Assembly (NCBI GenBank): GCA_015499995.1
Contig: JADNRV010000184.1
Coordinates: 1 to 64,000 of the forward strand
DNA: 64,000 nt
Direction: 5' to 3'
Source: Flammula alnicola
Taxonomy: Eukaryota; Basidiomycota; Agaricomycetes; Agaricales; Strophariaceae
The notes below the pieces were generated by a model, which ran no database searches, was not told where the DNA came from, and was given only the letters and a program-made list of their open reading frames with translations. Of this stretch, positions 48,228 through 58,900 are shown in pieces. Within the stretch, counting starts at the first letter, position 1. The number at the start of each line of letters is the position of its first letter. A program made the position numbers and the translations under genes.

Positions 48228-50559
48228 AATCGCAGGAGCCCCATTCAGGGCGAATGTCCCAGTCGTTACTGTGCTCGGATTTTCGGTGGTCACCGTGGCG
48301 GAGGACAGGGCGAGGCGAGGGGAGCTTTCCGGCTCTCTGGAGTTGTAGCTCAGCAGGTGTGAGAGGGTCGAGGGCGTCGATGAGGAATCCTGCTGCACAG
48401 GAAGGTATGGGGAGGGGCGGGAGGAGGAGGTCAATTGAGTCGAAGAGGCCCCTGGAAGGAGCGTCGGCTGGGTTTGATTCGCTCGGAACATATGCAGTGT
48501 GGACGCAGCCGACGGAGCCAAAATGCTCGAGTTTGTCAAGTATGGATTTGAAAACCTCATTGACTTGGACATTCCGGCTTCTCGCATTCCACCATCCTTC
48601 GACAATGCCCTTGTTGTCACCGTAGAGTCTAATGTGGTCACCCGGCTTGCAGAAAAGCAGGGCGGCGTCGACGAGGAGTTCAAATCCGATGGCCTCAGCC
48701 CATCCGATGTCGCGGACACCATTGAGCGTTTTCCACCCTGGAAGCAGACGCCATGCTCGCCAACGGTTTCCAATGACGATCGCAATGCCGACCTCGGAGC
48801 TGGCGTCAGAGAAGGCTCCAATGTCGACGGCGTCGACCATGATAGGAATGGGGCGCTCAACGAGCTCCCGACGTAGGCGCATTTCCCACCATGCCAGGTC
48901 AGGCGCGATGGATTTGGTGGCATGACGTGGGACATGAGGAGATGTCGAGTAAAGGCCCAACATGCCTTCGAGACCAACAAGACGCGAGCGCCCAGAGGGG
49001 ATGACAAGTGATGCATGTAAAAGACGCCCATAGACACGCTGGACATCGTTGAGAGAATGGGTGGCACGAGATTGCCATTCGGAGATGCTATCCAAGTACT
49101 TCTCACGTTTCGACAAGGGAAGTCCGACAGTTCTGTGCGCAAGGTCCCACTGTAACCCAATGTAGACGACCGAAGATGAGAAAGGGACATCTTTTGATTT
49201 CTCCCAAGGAATGCCCAGCTTCGTGGAAATTCTGTCAATGTCATCGAAATTGTAGGTATAGGCTTGGTCTTCCAGGGGACGAGGACTGTCGTTGGAGAGG
49301 TCGCGAATGGGAAAACTGAAATCTTCGATAGCTTCGAAGCCAGAGCCATCAGCCGCGAAACCATCCCCAAACCAAACCCGGCCACCTGACTGATGGCAGC
49401 CTTGGTGTTGAACCAGACGCTTGTAGTTCTCTCGAATTCTGTTATAGTCGGTAAGGTAACGCGTTTGAATGCGAAAAAAGATGTTATCATCGACCCACTT
49501 ATGCAAGGGACCAATGCCTCGTGCACGGAACAAATCGGCGCCACTGTCGCCAACACAACCATAGGTGCCACCAGAGGGACAGGCACCGAAAGCGCAGCAG
49601 GTGTCAACACAGAACGCATTATGCCCGACTTGCACAACTGCGGAGTTCCATTGAGAGTGGTGCAGAGGAATGGTCCTGTAGGCCTCGCGAACATCTCGGA
49701 CAGCGGCTTGGGACCCAGGTGGGAGAGCGCCAATGACAGCGCAAGTGATTTGAAACGTGCCCCAAGTGCAAGGAAAGTCGGCCGCGTGGACAGCAGAGTT
49801 AATTGATGGGTTCGGAAAGTCTCGAGTTGGTGCATGTGGGAAGGAAAAGTTTTGAATGATTCGGTATTTGTCAACACGACCTTGCTTTGGAATAATGGAG
49901 AAGGGAGAAGTCTGGAAAGGTCCCATGAGCTGTTCAAGTTGAGCGCGTGAGAATGGCCCAATATATCGACCTTTGTTGAGTTCGCTGGCAATGATAGTGT
50001 CAAAGTGTGGGCGGAATTCTGATACAGAGGGACGATTAGGGGGGATTTGAGTGCAATGGATGGGCGGAAAGTTGACGCGAAAACCATATCGTAAACCCGA
50101 GACAACGTTAGAGTACTTGTCGAGTATATGCGCATCAGCGAGAGCATCTCGCCAAGCACGCCAGAGGTATGGTGTTGTGGGCTCAAGCTTTCTGCGTTCG
50201 AGGACATGTGTTGGCGCCATGGGAGGAGGCATTGCAACCGGAACATTTGTGGCGATCGCTGTGGCGATTGGAGGTGCAACCTCTGGCGGTCTGCCACTCG
50301 AGGCAAAATGCCTGTCCCGACGATCTGCTGAATAATTCCCCTCTCGCATTTCGGCAACATATGGTGTCTTGCGATTTGTCCCAGATGCGGGTAGCATTGC
50401 ATATGGAGAAACGGTGTGAATGGCGCCCAAGGCAGACAGCACAGACCTTGGCGCTTGATTGGCCTGCGCCTTTGAAAAAATCCGACTTTCCATTGCCTGT
50501 TCGGACAGGAGAAGCTGACCGACGACGCCTGCCAGCATAAGGCGAAGGCGAACGAGCAC
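48208..50559 (-). CDS. Retroelement reverse transcriptase and RNase H
   Basis: The open frame extends to 50559, but the real start may be near ATG 50232 (MPPPMAPTHVLERRK), since the upper part overlaps the zinc-knuckle frame. RT motifs are VRDVREAYRTIPL (motif A Asp), FGACPSGGTYG (substrate motif) and KWVDDNIFF, with WVDD at the position of YxDD. The DIRS-type RNase H follows: GAFSDASSEVGIAI, WAEAIGFELL (Glu), RLYGDNKGIVE (Asp) and VPSESNPADAPSRG. It ends CDYAEAAF. All catalytic acids are present. The 3' 1,293 bp is duplicated in inverted orientation at 44883-46175. Confidence 0.88.
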   Translation of the reverse strand: MLVRLRLMLAGVVGQLLLSEQAMESRIFSKAQANQAPRSVLSALGAIHTVSPYAMLPASGTNRKTPYVAEMREGNYSADRRDRHFASSGRPPEVAPPIATAIATNVPVAMPPPMAPTHVLERRKLEPTTPYLWRAWRDALADAHILDKYSNVVSGLRYGFRVNFPPIHCTQIPPNRPSVSEFRPHFDTIIASELNKGRYIGPFSRAQLEQLMGPFQTSPFSIIPKQGRVDKYRIIQNFSFPHAPTRDFPNPSINSAVHAADFPCTWGTFQITCAVIGALPPGSQAAVRDVREAYRTIPLHHSQWNSAVVQVGHNAFCVDTCCAFGACPSGGTYGCVGDSGADLFRARGIGPLHKWVDDNIFFRIQTRYLTDYNRIRENYKRLVQHQGCHQSGGRVWFGDGFAADGSGFEAIEDFSFPIRDLSNDSPRPLEDQAYTYNFDDIDRISTKLGIPWEKSKDVPFSSSVVYIGLQWDLAHRTVGLPLSKREKYLDSISEWQSRATHSLNDVQRVYGRLLHASLVIPSGRSRLVGLEGMLGLYSTSPHVPRHATKSIAPDLAWWEMRLRRELVERPIPIMVDAVDIGAFSDASSEVGIAIVIGNRWRAWRLLPGWKTLNGVRDIGWAEAIGFELLVDAALLFCKPGDHIRLYGDNKGIVEGWWNARSRNVQVNEVFKSILDKLEHFGSVGCVHTAYVPSESNPADAPSRGLFDSIDLLLPPLPIPSCAAGFLIDALDPLTPAELQLQRAGKLPSPRPVLRHGDHRKSEHSNDWDIRPEWGSCDYAEAAF

Positions 50560-51720
50560 GTCCGCGTTCAGGAGCCTTGCTCCGACGTGAATCCACGCTC
50601 ATTTCAACGCGGCGGTTCTAAAAACACGCGCGGAACCCAGATGAATGCATACATTCCATCGATGTGCGCCGTTCGCAGTTACGAACGCACATCGGAAGCG
50701 ACAATTACGCGCATTCGCAACATACGTGGTTCGCAGTTACACACATAGAGGTTGGAAAGAAAGGAGTACATAAAAAACAAGGAGAAATGTTAGAATATTC
50801 AAAATTTTCGAGTAGACAAGACGTACGCGTTCAATTTCACCCCGCTGGAAAAGCTCGTCGCGCATATCAGCCTCGACCTGGAGCTTACATTCCAAAAGAA
50901 TCTTCTCGTCAATTTTCACAAGACTGTAGAGTTTTGTAGTTGGATTTGCGGAATTGGCCCGTGTGTGCCATTTCTGCCGCTCGATGTGTTGATAGAGAAG
51001 GAGAGCCCGCGTTTCGACTTCTCGTCGTGAACCTCGCCACTTGTGTCTCTGTAAGTTGTTCCAGAACTGGAGAAACATGTCGACGCGGTCCTCTGGCCAA
51101 GAAGCATCGACCATGGCTTGAATGAAACGAGGCGTCGCTACACAAAAGTCGTTGATGGAAAGGTCCTTGTCCTCTTTGACGTGGGAAGTGGATTTTGCCG
51201 AGGCGACGTCCAACCATTCGATGGAACCGTCATCATTTCTGATCAGCTTCCCAATGTTGTTACATTCGGCAGAAGGGTTATAGTTAGTTGAGTCTAAACC
51301 TTCATTCGTGAAATGGTACAATGGGATGTACTCCCATTTTTTGAGTTTAGTGGCAATAGCAGGAGAAACAAGGTGATCTTCGGTATCGGGGATGTGAAGG
51401 TCAGCGTGAACAACCGCGTACTTGGATTTGTGTTTTCGCATGTCTTCCTTCTCGGCGTCTATGCGGTCTTGTTCCTTTAACTTCTCTGCCAAGGCGGCCG
51501 CTTCTAGTCGCTCCAAAGCAATTGCTTCCGCTGCCGCGCGCTCGGCATCAACGTCGTTGTCCCACTTGAGGATAGCGAGATCATTGGCCTTCTTCCAGGT
51601 CGCCTGAAGACCAGTGATGGCCTGTCCGTCGGTCAAACCTAAATCTGTAAAGGTTTTTCTTTCGTCGCTGAAAGCATCAGATGCGTAGTCGGGACAAGTA
51701 AAAGCTCTAGGGTCACTCAT
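50183..51720 (-). CDS. Retroelement Gag-like protein with CCHC zinc knuckle
   Basis: The first part starts at ATG 51720 (MSDPRAFTCPDYASDAF). It has a charged Ala/Glu coiled region (ERAAAEAIALERLEAAALAE) and a folded part (PEDRVDMFLQFWNNLQRHKW). This frame would end at 50737, but a canonical intron (50826-50618, GTACGT..TTTAG) joins EIER to NRRVEMSVDSRRSK in frame. The second part is Arg/Ser-rich, then KCSGCNASSHGANTC, an exact C-x2-C-x4-H-x4-C knuckle, preceded by CAVCLGRHSHRFSIC. It ends PRTQKA at 50183, overlapping the RT frame. The expected function is RNA packaging. The intron is an inference; two separate frames remain possible. Confidence 0.75.
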
Positions 51721-51740
51721 AGTGAATGAAAGAAAGAAGA

Positions 51741-51909
51741 TCAAAAGGAATTTTGCTGGGCGGGGTTGAGCTGAGCGCGGGATGAACGGATAGCGATTGC
51801 GTCGTCTAAGTAAACGACTTAGAGAAGCACTCGCACTCGCACTCTTTCATCACATAGAACTCGTTCTCTGTCACACTCGTGATGTTCGTGTGACTTAGAA
51901 CTTCAATCT
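51741..51909 (-). repeat. 169-bp direct repeat of the retroelement, promoter-side copy (A1)
   Basis: Same orientation and length as 46518-46686. It ends 20 bases upstream of the Gag start codon, so it should contain the element's promoter. Its outer edge (51909) touches FunK1 sequence. Confidence 0.9.
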
Positions 51910-52098
51910 TGCCTGATTTTTCCAACAGACCGTGATGTCGAGAAGATAATCACAAACTTCATGAGCAATGCTCTTGTCGATTTTTTCAAAGATCTCCAGG
52001 GTCTTATACACCTTGCTATGGCCCCCTTTGACCCAACCCCTTTGACCCACGATGCCCTTCTTGCAGCCGTTGACAATACAATCACATCGCTGCCATAG
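51910..52098 (+). pseudogene. FunK1-type kinase, copy 2, 3' end beyond the insertion
   Basis: Encodes KIITNFMSNALVDFFKDLQG, then PLTHDALLAAVDNTITSLP and TAG at 52096-52098. This matches the last 60 residues of copy 1 (KFMSNALVTLFKDLGG...LTHDTLLEVVDKAIASLP). It completes the gene that is interrupted at 43871. The following 40 bases also match the 3' flank of copy 1, so the flank was duplicated too. Confidence 0.88.
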
Positions 52099-52139
52099 TT
52101 TGGAGTCCTCGACAAGGAAGTGCTGGCATTTTTAATTTG

Positions 52140-52740
52140 GGAATTTCTGTACTGTAGTAATCATCTAATGGCAAATTTTACACTACCACCGTGTGTTACA
52201 CCTTTTTAAGGTTAATAACTTTGTCAAAAATCTACACCTCTTTATAAAACAAAATGTCAGCTGGACATATTGCGAATGCTCTGGTAAAATTTGTAAATGG
52301 GTGCGTTCTGGCTACAGGTCAACTGAGTCAAAAGTGTAGGGGTCCATCACTCAAGGTTACACCTGTATTTTAAGAATTGCTCAAGAAGGAAAGGTCCACA
52401 CCTCCCACAATTTGACAAATGAACTACTAGAGTTATCAATAATTATCATCTAATTTTTATTGCAAGTATTTGTGCATCAGAATTTAAAGTTGATTTTCAA
52501 CCTTTCAGTTGTAACATGTAACAGTAGCTGGTAGAAGCCTGTAGTCTGTTTCTGCGCCAGTTTTTTTTATGTACCGCTGAATCGAATCGAAGCATAGGTA
52601 CATCAATTTAATTATATTACACAAGTTTACAGATAGCCAAAATATACAGAACTTTTACATCTAGGCAGTCTACCATTGGTCCAGCGATAAAAACGCGTTT
52701 AAGTCGCACAAGAACTAGCAAAACTCTAGTAAAACAGCCC
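52140..52740. other. Intergenic, AT-rich
   Basis: No gene or repeat end was recognised. This is the 3' flank of the MoxR-like gene. Confidence 0.4.
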
Positions 52741-55113
52741 TCAGACCTCAGATAAAATCTGCACAAGCACCGCCTTCACCGACTGCGGCTGATCAGCTCC
52801 AACATTCCAAGCATCCTCACCAGCAGCAGCATTCTTCACTGGCAAAGTCGCGGGTATCGGGGGCCGAAACGTCGCACCAAACAAAGCACTCGACAAGACC
52901 TCATCCTCAGGCCCGTCTCTCAGCCGCACACGATGAGAAACGACCCTCGGCACGATCCGCGCGACGTGCACCTCCGACACGTCCAGAACACGCGTCATCG
53001 CATCATCATCATCGGCGTCGTTACGCTCCCTCTGCTGCTGCTGCGATTGCGAGGCGGAGGCGGCGTCAGAACGGTGCTCGTCGTCGTCGGCGTCTTCCAG
53101 CTGATCTGCGAGCCGCTGATAGCTCCGCGCGGAATCGCGATCCCGCTGGCTATCACTGTCCAGCGACGATCCAGATCCGCCATTGCCATGGTGGGCCACA
53201 GCGGCGATAGGAGGCGGGCGCAGGAGCTCCATGCCCGTGAGGTCGTTCCCTATGACTCGCGAAGCACATATCAGGTCCTCGGCGTCTTTCAGCGCCGTGG
53301 CCGTGAGCAGCATCGCGTCGAGGCGCGAGTGGTGCCTCGTCGCTGAGAATATGTCAGAGAGATAGAGCGACAGTGTGTACGAGATATGCACGCGATGACG
53401 CGCTTCTCGAAGGGTGTTTATAAAGGAGTTTGGGAGGACTTCCTCCGGAAGAAGTGGGGGGTTGGAGTAGGCGGACGCTCTCCGGTGTATTGGCAGAGAT
53501 TTGGTAAAGATCGGCGGCGTATGCGTTGGAGGAAGTGTCATCGCATGTGTCGGCGATGGACTACCAGGATTAGAGTGGGAAAAGAAGTTGGGATGGAACG
53601 GCCGAGGAGCGGGCGAGAAGGGAAGCAAGTGGAAGTCGCGTCGAATGTTCTGTGGTATGAAAACATTCGTGCTCATTGCGAACTTGTCCAACTGTGGTCA
53701 AATTATCCATCTAAATTATAAATCCAGATTTAAAGATGATGAAATGACATACCAACGATTTGTGAATCGCAGGTCTCTCCTTTGCGCTCCATGGACACAC
53801 GTAAATGGCGATAAAGCCCTCAGGGAGATTCCAAACGCCATCTTCATCATCCCTTCCTGATAGACTACGACTGAATCTGCTTCCGTTGCCTTCCATGCTT
53901 GCGGTATCCTTCTGGCTCTCTAGCACCACCCTCTTCTCGGCCAAAACGTGAGAGAGCGAACGCTGGATCGCATCTGTAGCATTCTCGATGCCAGAAATCA
54001 CTAACGCCTGAGGAAGCTGTAGCAAGGGTTTAACTGATTGCGATGCTGACTTCCTCCGTTGATCCGGTATAGGCAAGGGATCAGTGTGTGAATGCGAAAT
54101 ACCGGATGAACCTTGTGGGTATATAGGCTGGGGCTTCAAGATAGAAGGCGCAGCAGGGGCGTGGAGATTAGAGGCGGTGCTAGGATCAGGATCAGGAATG
54201 ATAGCTTGCATGAGGAAAGAGTCTGGAGAGGTTATCGTAGTCCCATGGGTCTGAGCGGCACTTGCAAGGTTGTTAGGAAAGGATCGAGAACGCGAGTACT
54301 CTGGGTGCCTCGATTTGTGCTTGGTCGAGCGTGAATGGGCGTGCTGACGATGATGACCGAAGTGTTTCATGTTTTCGCCGGATCCTTCATCTTGAGAGGT
54401 ATGATTAGAATTGGATGACGAGGACCCATATGGGAGAAAAAGCGAGCGCAGAAACGCCGCCGGGTCAGACGAGGACTTGAAGTTTGACCGGTTCCTTATT
54501 TTTAACTTATGGGTAGATAAGTTGAAGATGGATGTTAGAGTCTATATGAATGCAGATAGTCAGTGCGACGAGTAAGGAGATTAGTTGATAATTGAACACA
54601 ATGAAATGCCGTCGCCGAATTCATAGCTGTGGAAAAGACTACGCCACTGTGTGGCAGATAATCAAACTCGTGTTGATGGATGTGGAGAAAAAGGCAGGGT
54701 CACAGTAGACAATTCTCAGCGTTCGCTCAGTGTGCCAAGGTCGTTGCAGCGAATCACAAGTGGTTAGCGCCCGACAAGGCTATGTAAACCTTGATGATGT
54801 CGGTAGCAATGAAACCGAGCGGCAATAAGACCGGTCTTTAAGCCATATGTATGACGGATAACTGAGGTAGAAGAGTGGTTTGGGGGACATTAGAACTCAC
54901 CCAAACGACCAGTTTGACAGTTAGGCCCACATCCTCTTCTGGGGTACGAATGATTAGGTGCTTGTCACCCGCGATAAGACATAGAAGAACCGACTGAAAG
55001 ATGACATGATCAAGCGGAAGAGAAGGCGAACTGGCGACATTTCGAATATAGGCAAGGAGAGCCGGCAAAAACGCCTGCATCCCAATCAGGTGGACTGGAA
55101 GCTGGTCTGGCAT
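52741..55113 (-). CDS. MoxR/Mg-chelatase-like AAA-type protein (650 aa)
   Basis: The join is 55113-54901, 54541-53753 and 53691-52741. The introns are 359 and 61 nt and the total is 1,953 nt, in frame. The family pattern is visible as pieces. LVICLIAGD-type strands are followed by HLIIRTPEEDVGLTVKLVVW. Then come NLSTHKLKIRNRSNF, LLQLPQALVISGIENA with AIQRSLSHVLAEKRVVLE (sensor region), GVWNLPEGFIAIYVCPW and HKSLLDKFAMS. A lid-like helix set follows (YTLSLYLSDIFSATRHHSRL). It resembles fungal proteins annotated as magnesium chelatase or MoxR-type AAA+. No GxxxxGK[ST] Walker A is seen, so it may not hydrolyse ATP. The central and C-terminal inserts are Ser/His- and Asp/Arg-rich. The function is unknown. 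Confidence 0.72.
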
Positions 55114-55960
55114 CTCGATGGCACGTCTGTGATGGATATTGGTATCACGAGTTGTCCAAGTGCTCCTCCGCGCCAGTAAAAGCCCAATTGAAATTTCGCG
55201 CTGATAAATCTTGTGGATTAACAACAAGGAACGAACGCGAGCAAGAACTTGCCTCTTAAAATATCACGGAAGGTAAATGTGGCTGTAGAAGACGTTCCGT
55301 GTGAGCGCAGGTGCTGAGTGCGGGGTGACTGATGATGTCAAATATAACTAGGATGGCCACGAATACGTCGACATGTGGAACGTCAGAGCCGTATTGTCGA
55401 CGTTGGTTACTACAGACAGTTGCCAGCGAGAGAAAGAGAGGGGTTTGTTTGGCTGGGCTGGGCGGTACAAACGGGCCGAGTGGGGATTGAGAAGCATTTC
55501 CTATTTCACCTCAGATGCAAGTTCATTACCTCCACCAACTTCGGACGGATGTCGCCGTCGGTCGGTATGACAATCCAAATGGGAATTATCCACCCACCAC
55601 ACACCTTTGAAATTGACACACTCTAAATCCGGCTTATTGCACGCGACCAATCATCTTTTAGCTCATCCGCGTCCCAGCTGAATGTCTTGATAGCTATCGC
55701 ATTCACCTCTAGGCGTTCGTGCTGTTACCGGGTCTCTCAATTTTTGCTCGCAACCCCCATCGTGTTTGCTATCGCAGTTTAGCCATCATCTCGAGTGATC
55801 ACAACGCGTTCGACATTTCCAGTCTCCCAGCATCAGAACAATCACATTGATCGTCAATCCCAACATCTCTCCAAACGAGTCCAGTCAATAGAGTCCAATC
55901 TCTCCAGGATCTTTTCCCTCAACCTCTTCGTGCTGGACTCGACTGGGCGCCCATGAATTC
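55114..55960. other. Divergent intergenic region
   Basis: Between minus-strand MoxR-like and plus-strand membrane-protein genes. Only short unconvincing frames were found. It probably holds both promoters; a CCAAT stretch occurs near 55646 (GACCAATCA). Confidence 0.4.
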
Positions 55961-58900
55961 ATGGAGACCTTAGTAACTTTCTCCGTGGACGATACTTCAC
56001 CTACTATATCTTACTCTCCTTTGCGTGATACATTTTCTACCCCCAATCTCAGCGCGGGCTGGAACCCTTATTTTAATCTGTCTGGATTTGCTGTTTTGCA
56101 AGGCGAGACGGGCAATGGCACCAGTCAACATATTACTTCCCTCGACGGCGCTTCCCTTGCTTTGCAATGGCATGGTCTGTCTTTCGTATTATTCACAAAT
56201 TTTCAAAATTTTTTTACTTAATTCCTGGCATTTGCAGGTACTGGGATCACATTAATGGGAAATGCGACTCAAGCATCGTACGCGATAACCGTAGACGGGA
56301 CACTCATTCCGCCGTCGCCAGTGCCATCAGACAACGTCCTCACCAACATCCAAGGACTCAATGATTCAGTCCATAATATTACCCTCACTGCTCAAATACC
56401 CCAAGGACAGAACCCACCTAATTCATCTATGCTAGTATTCGACAAGGCCGTTATTTTTTCTTCTCCGCTTCCTGTCGCAGACAAGTATGTTTTACCTACC
56501 AGCCGAACTATGGTTGTTTTAGCGCGACTAACCATTTTCGTCAATATTAAGCATCGGTTTCAAGAATCAAACTATTGACGATAACGACATCGCCTTCCTT
56601 GGACGTTGGTCTGTCGTGAACGCCTCTTCCGGCATTTACGAGTTTCATACATCAAAGACCGCAGGAGACCGTGCTGTGACGACATTCAACGGTGTGTAAC
56701 GGGCTTTCGAATTGTCTTCCCGCGAAACTTCCTTGATGTCCGGACAATTACTGATGATTTTGTATGGTCGGTAGGAACTACTTTTCTTATGCTGGGCCAA
56801 ACCTCTCCGTTAGCAGGAAATTATTCCGTCATACTTGACAACACGACAGTGACGCTATCAGGCCGCTCTTCATTCACTCAAGACGATTCGCTCCTATTTT
56901 TTGCTTCTGATCTCGACCCGAATGCTCTGCACACTGTGACAGTTCAGAACCTCGACGGAAGCGAGCTTTCCCTATTAGTGGACGGATTTAAGTCGTTTGT
57001 CCCTTATAAGCGAGTTCTATGCCCCATTTTTCTCCCTTTACGCGATCTAATTCGGTTTTATCGTCTATTAGTCTGACCGCACCTGCGCCAACAGCGACCT
57101 CGACCGGTATTACACCCGTCGGAGGTTCTAACACCAACAACATGGCCTTCGCGAAAGGGACGATCGCAGCCTTTGCTTTGGCAGGCATACTCGCTTTTCT
57201 ACTCCTTACGGCCTTCTTGTTCTTCTTCCTCGTGTACCGGCCGCGAGTACACCGCCGACGCGCCATTACCAACAACATTGAGCCTAGGAGCCAAAGAAGC
57301 CCGAAGGACGAAGAAGCGGGCAGGGTCCTTGACATCGCGCCCACTTTCGACAAGGACGCAGACGTGGATGAAGGCGTGCCGACGAGCCCATCGGGAGATC
57401 GACGACGATGGAGTGCCATGAGCGGGTTCCAGCGCTGGAGGAGAGAGGCCGTCCGTGGAAGTCTGGGTGGTATCAGTCTCGGCATTCACTTCAGACATTC
57501 GGATTCCAGGAACGAGAAAAGTCCAGTCGCAGCTTACGCTACTCGCGAAAGGCCGATGAGCGAGCCGAGCGACGCGCCTAGCTCCGGCTCCTCTGCGCGA
57601 CGAAAGAGGGCGAAGCGGAAGGGCAAGGCACGGCAGGTTTCAGGCGAGTCGTGGACGCCCAGTTTTACTCTGGATTTGCCGATGCAGAGTCAGAATCGGC
57701 GAATGTCCAGTGCGCTGCAGCCTGCGTCGGTGAGAGTGACGTCGATGGACCGTGTATCCTCGTTCGTAGCCCCTGAATCTTCTCCTCTCCGGACTCAAGC
57801 CGTCGATCCTCCTTCGTACGCGGCATCCGTCCGCGACTCCATCCGGAACTCGCATTCAGACCCATCGTCGTTCGTCCCATCCGGCCCGCGATCGGTCTCG
57901 CCCGCCAACAATGGCAACGGCAATGGTACGGGCACTGGCGCCTATCCTCGGACGCACTTCCGAGACGGCAGCAGGGGATTCCTCCTCCAGGAAGGAGAGC
58001 CAAGCTCTGACCAAGAATTATCATCGTCGCCTAACGAGGAGCAGTCGCCGATTCAGATTCACGGGCAGCAGCAGCAACAACAGCATCTGCGGTCCAGAAC
58101 CCCGCCCCTCGAAGCGATTCCCATGAGAGCACTACCAAGGCACAATAACGACAGCAGCGTGTCGACGACGGACGACAACCCGAGCATCGTCGAGCCCAAG
58201 TCGATGCGGGAAGTAATACGCAGCCTGAGCCCGCGGACAAGTATTGCGCGTCAGCTGCCGATGCCACCACTATTACAGCATAGGCGGCCGGACGTGGATG
58301 AAGCGATGCCGCAAAGTCCCGAGCTTGAGTCGCCAGAGTCTGCAACGAGTCCAACGAGGCGTTTGCTTCCGCAGACGGACGACGTCCAAGCGGCCGGGAT
58401 CGTAGGCGGCCGGGTCGTCAGGCCACTCCCACGGACACCTACAAGCGACGACGAAGAGATCGTCGAGGTCAGAGATGGCGTTTTTCTCAGTGTTAGGGAG
58501 ACGAGCCCTTTCCGCGTCGATTTTGACTCGAGCACTACGAATACTAGTCTGAGACCGTTGCCGCCGACTGACAATAACGACAATGGCAATAGCGACGACA
58601 TTGCTGGCGGTGCAAGTGGTGATGAGTCGACTGACGCACCGTATTTCACACCGGCTTCTACCACCAACAAGCCATCGAGGAACACCTTTGGGATCTCGAG
58701 TACCCATCCGCGATACGAGCGAAGTTCCAGTTCTCATGGTGGTATACCAGGTCGGCTGCCCGAGTTTATACAGGGTACTTCACGTCAGCCCTTCCGCTTG
58801 ACCCCTATAACTTTCCCAGTCTCTCCTCATCACGAACATGGTACTCCTTCTCCGAATAACCCTTCGACTGGAACCTCCGAAGGCGTTACGTCGTTTCTCG

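Larger units (their letters stand above)
46408..51909 (-). mobile_element. Ngaro/DIRS-like tyrosine-recombinase retroelement
   Basis: A retroelement read on the minus strand: 169-bp repeat, Gag-like protein with zinc knuckle, RT-RNase H, tyrosine recombinase, a 332-bp untranslated stretch, a second 169-bp repeat and about 110 bp to the left border. Use of a tyrosine recombinase in place of an integrase, with direct rather than inverted repeats, fits Ngaro-type members of the DIRS order, known from basidiomycetes. All three protein regions are open, so it may be active or recently so. The expected second copy of the B part of split direct repeats (A1-B1-A2-B2) was not found; the left end may be truncated. 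It sits inside FunK1 copy 2. Confidence 0.85.

Noticed and set aside
47019..50402. A single 1,127-codon minus-strand frame through the retroelement
   Set aside because: Only its last 400 codons (the recombinase) look real. The upstream part is the wrong frame of RT-RNase H, whose motifs are in the 48208-50559 frame.
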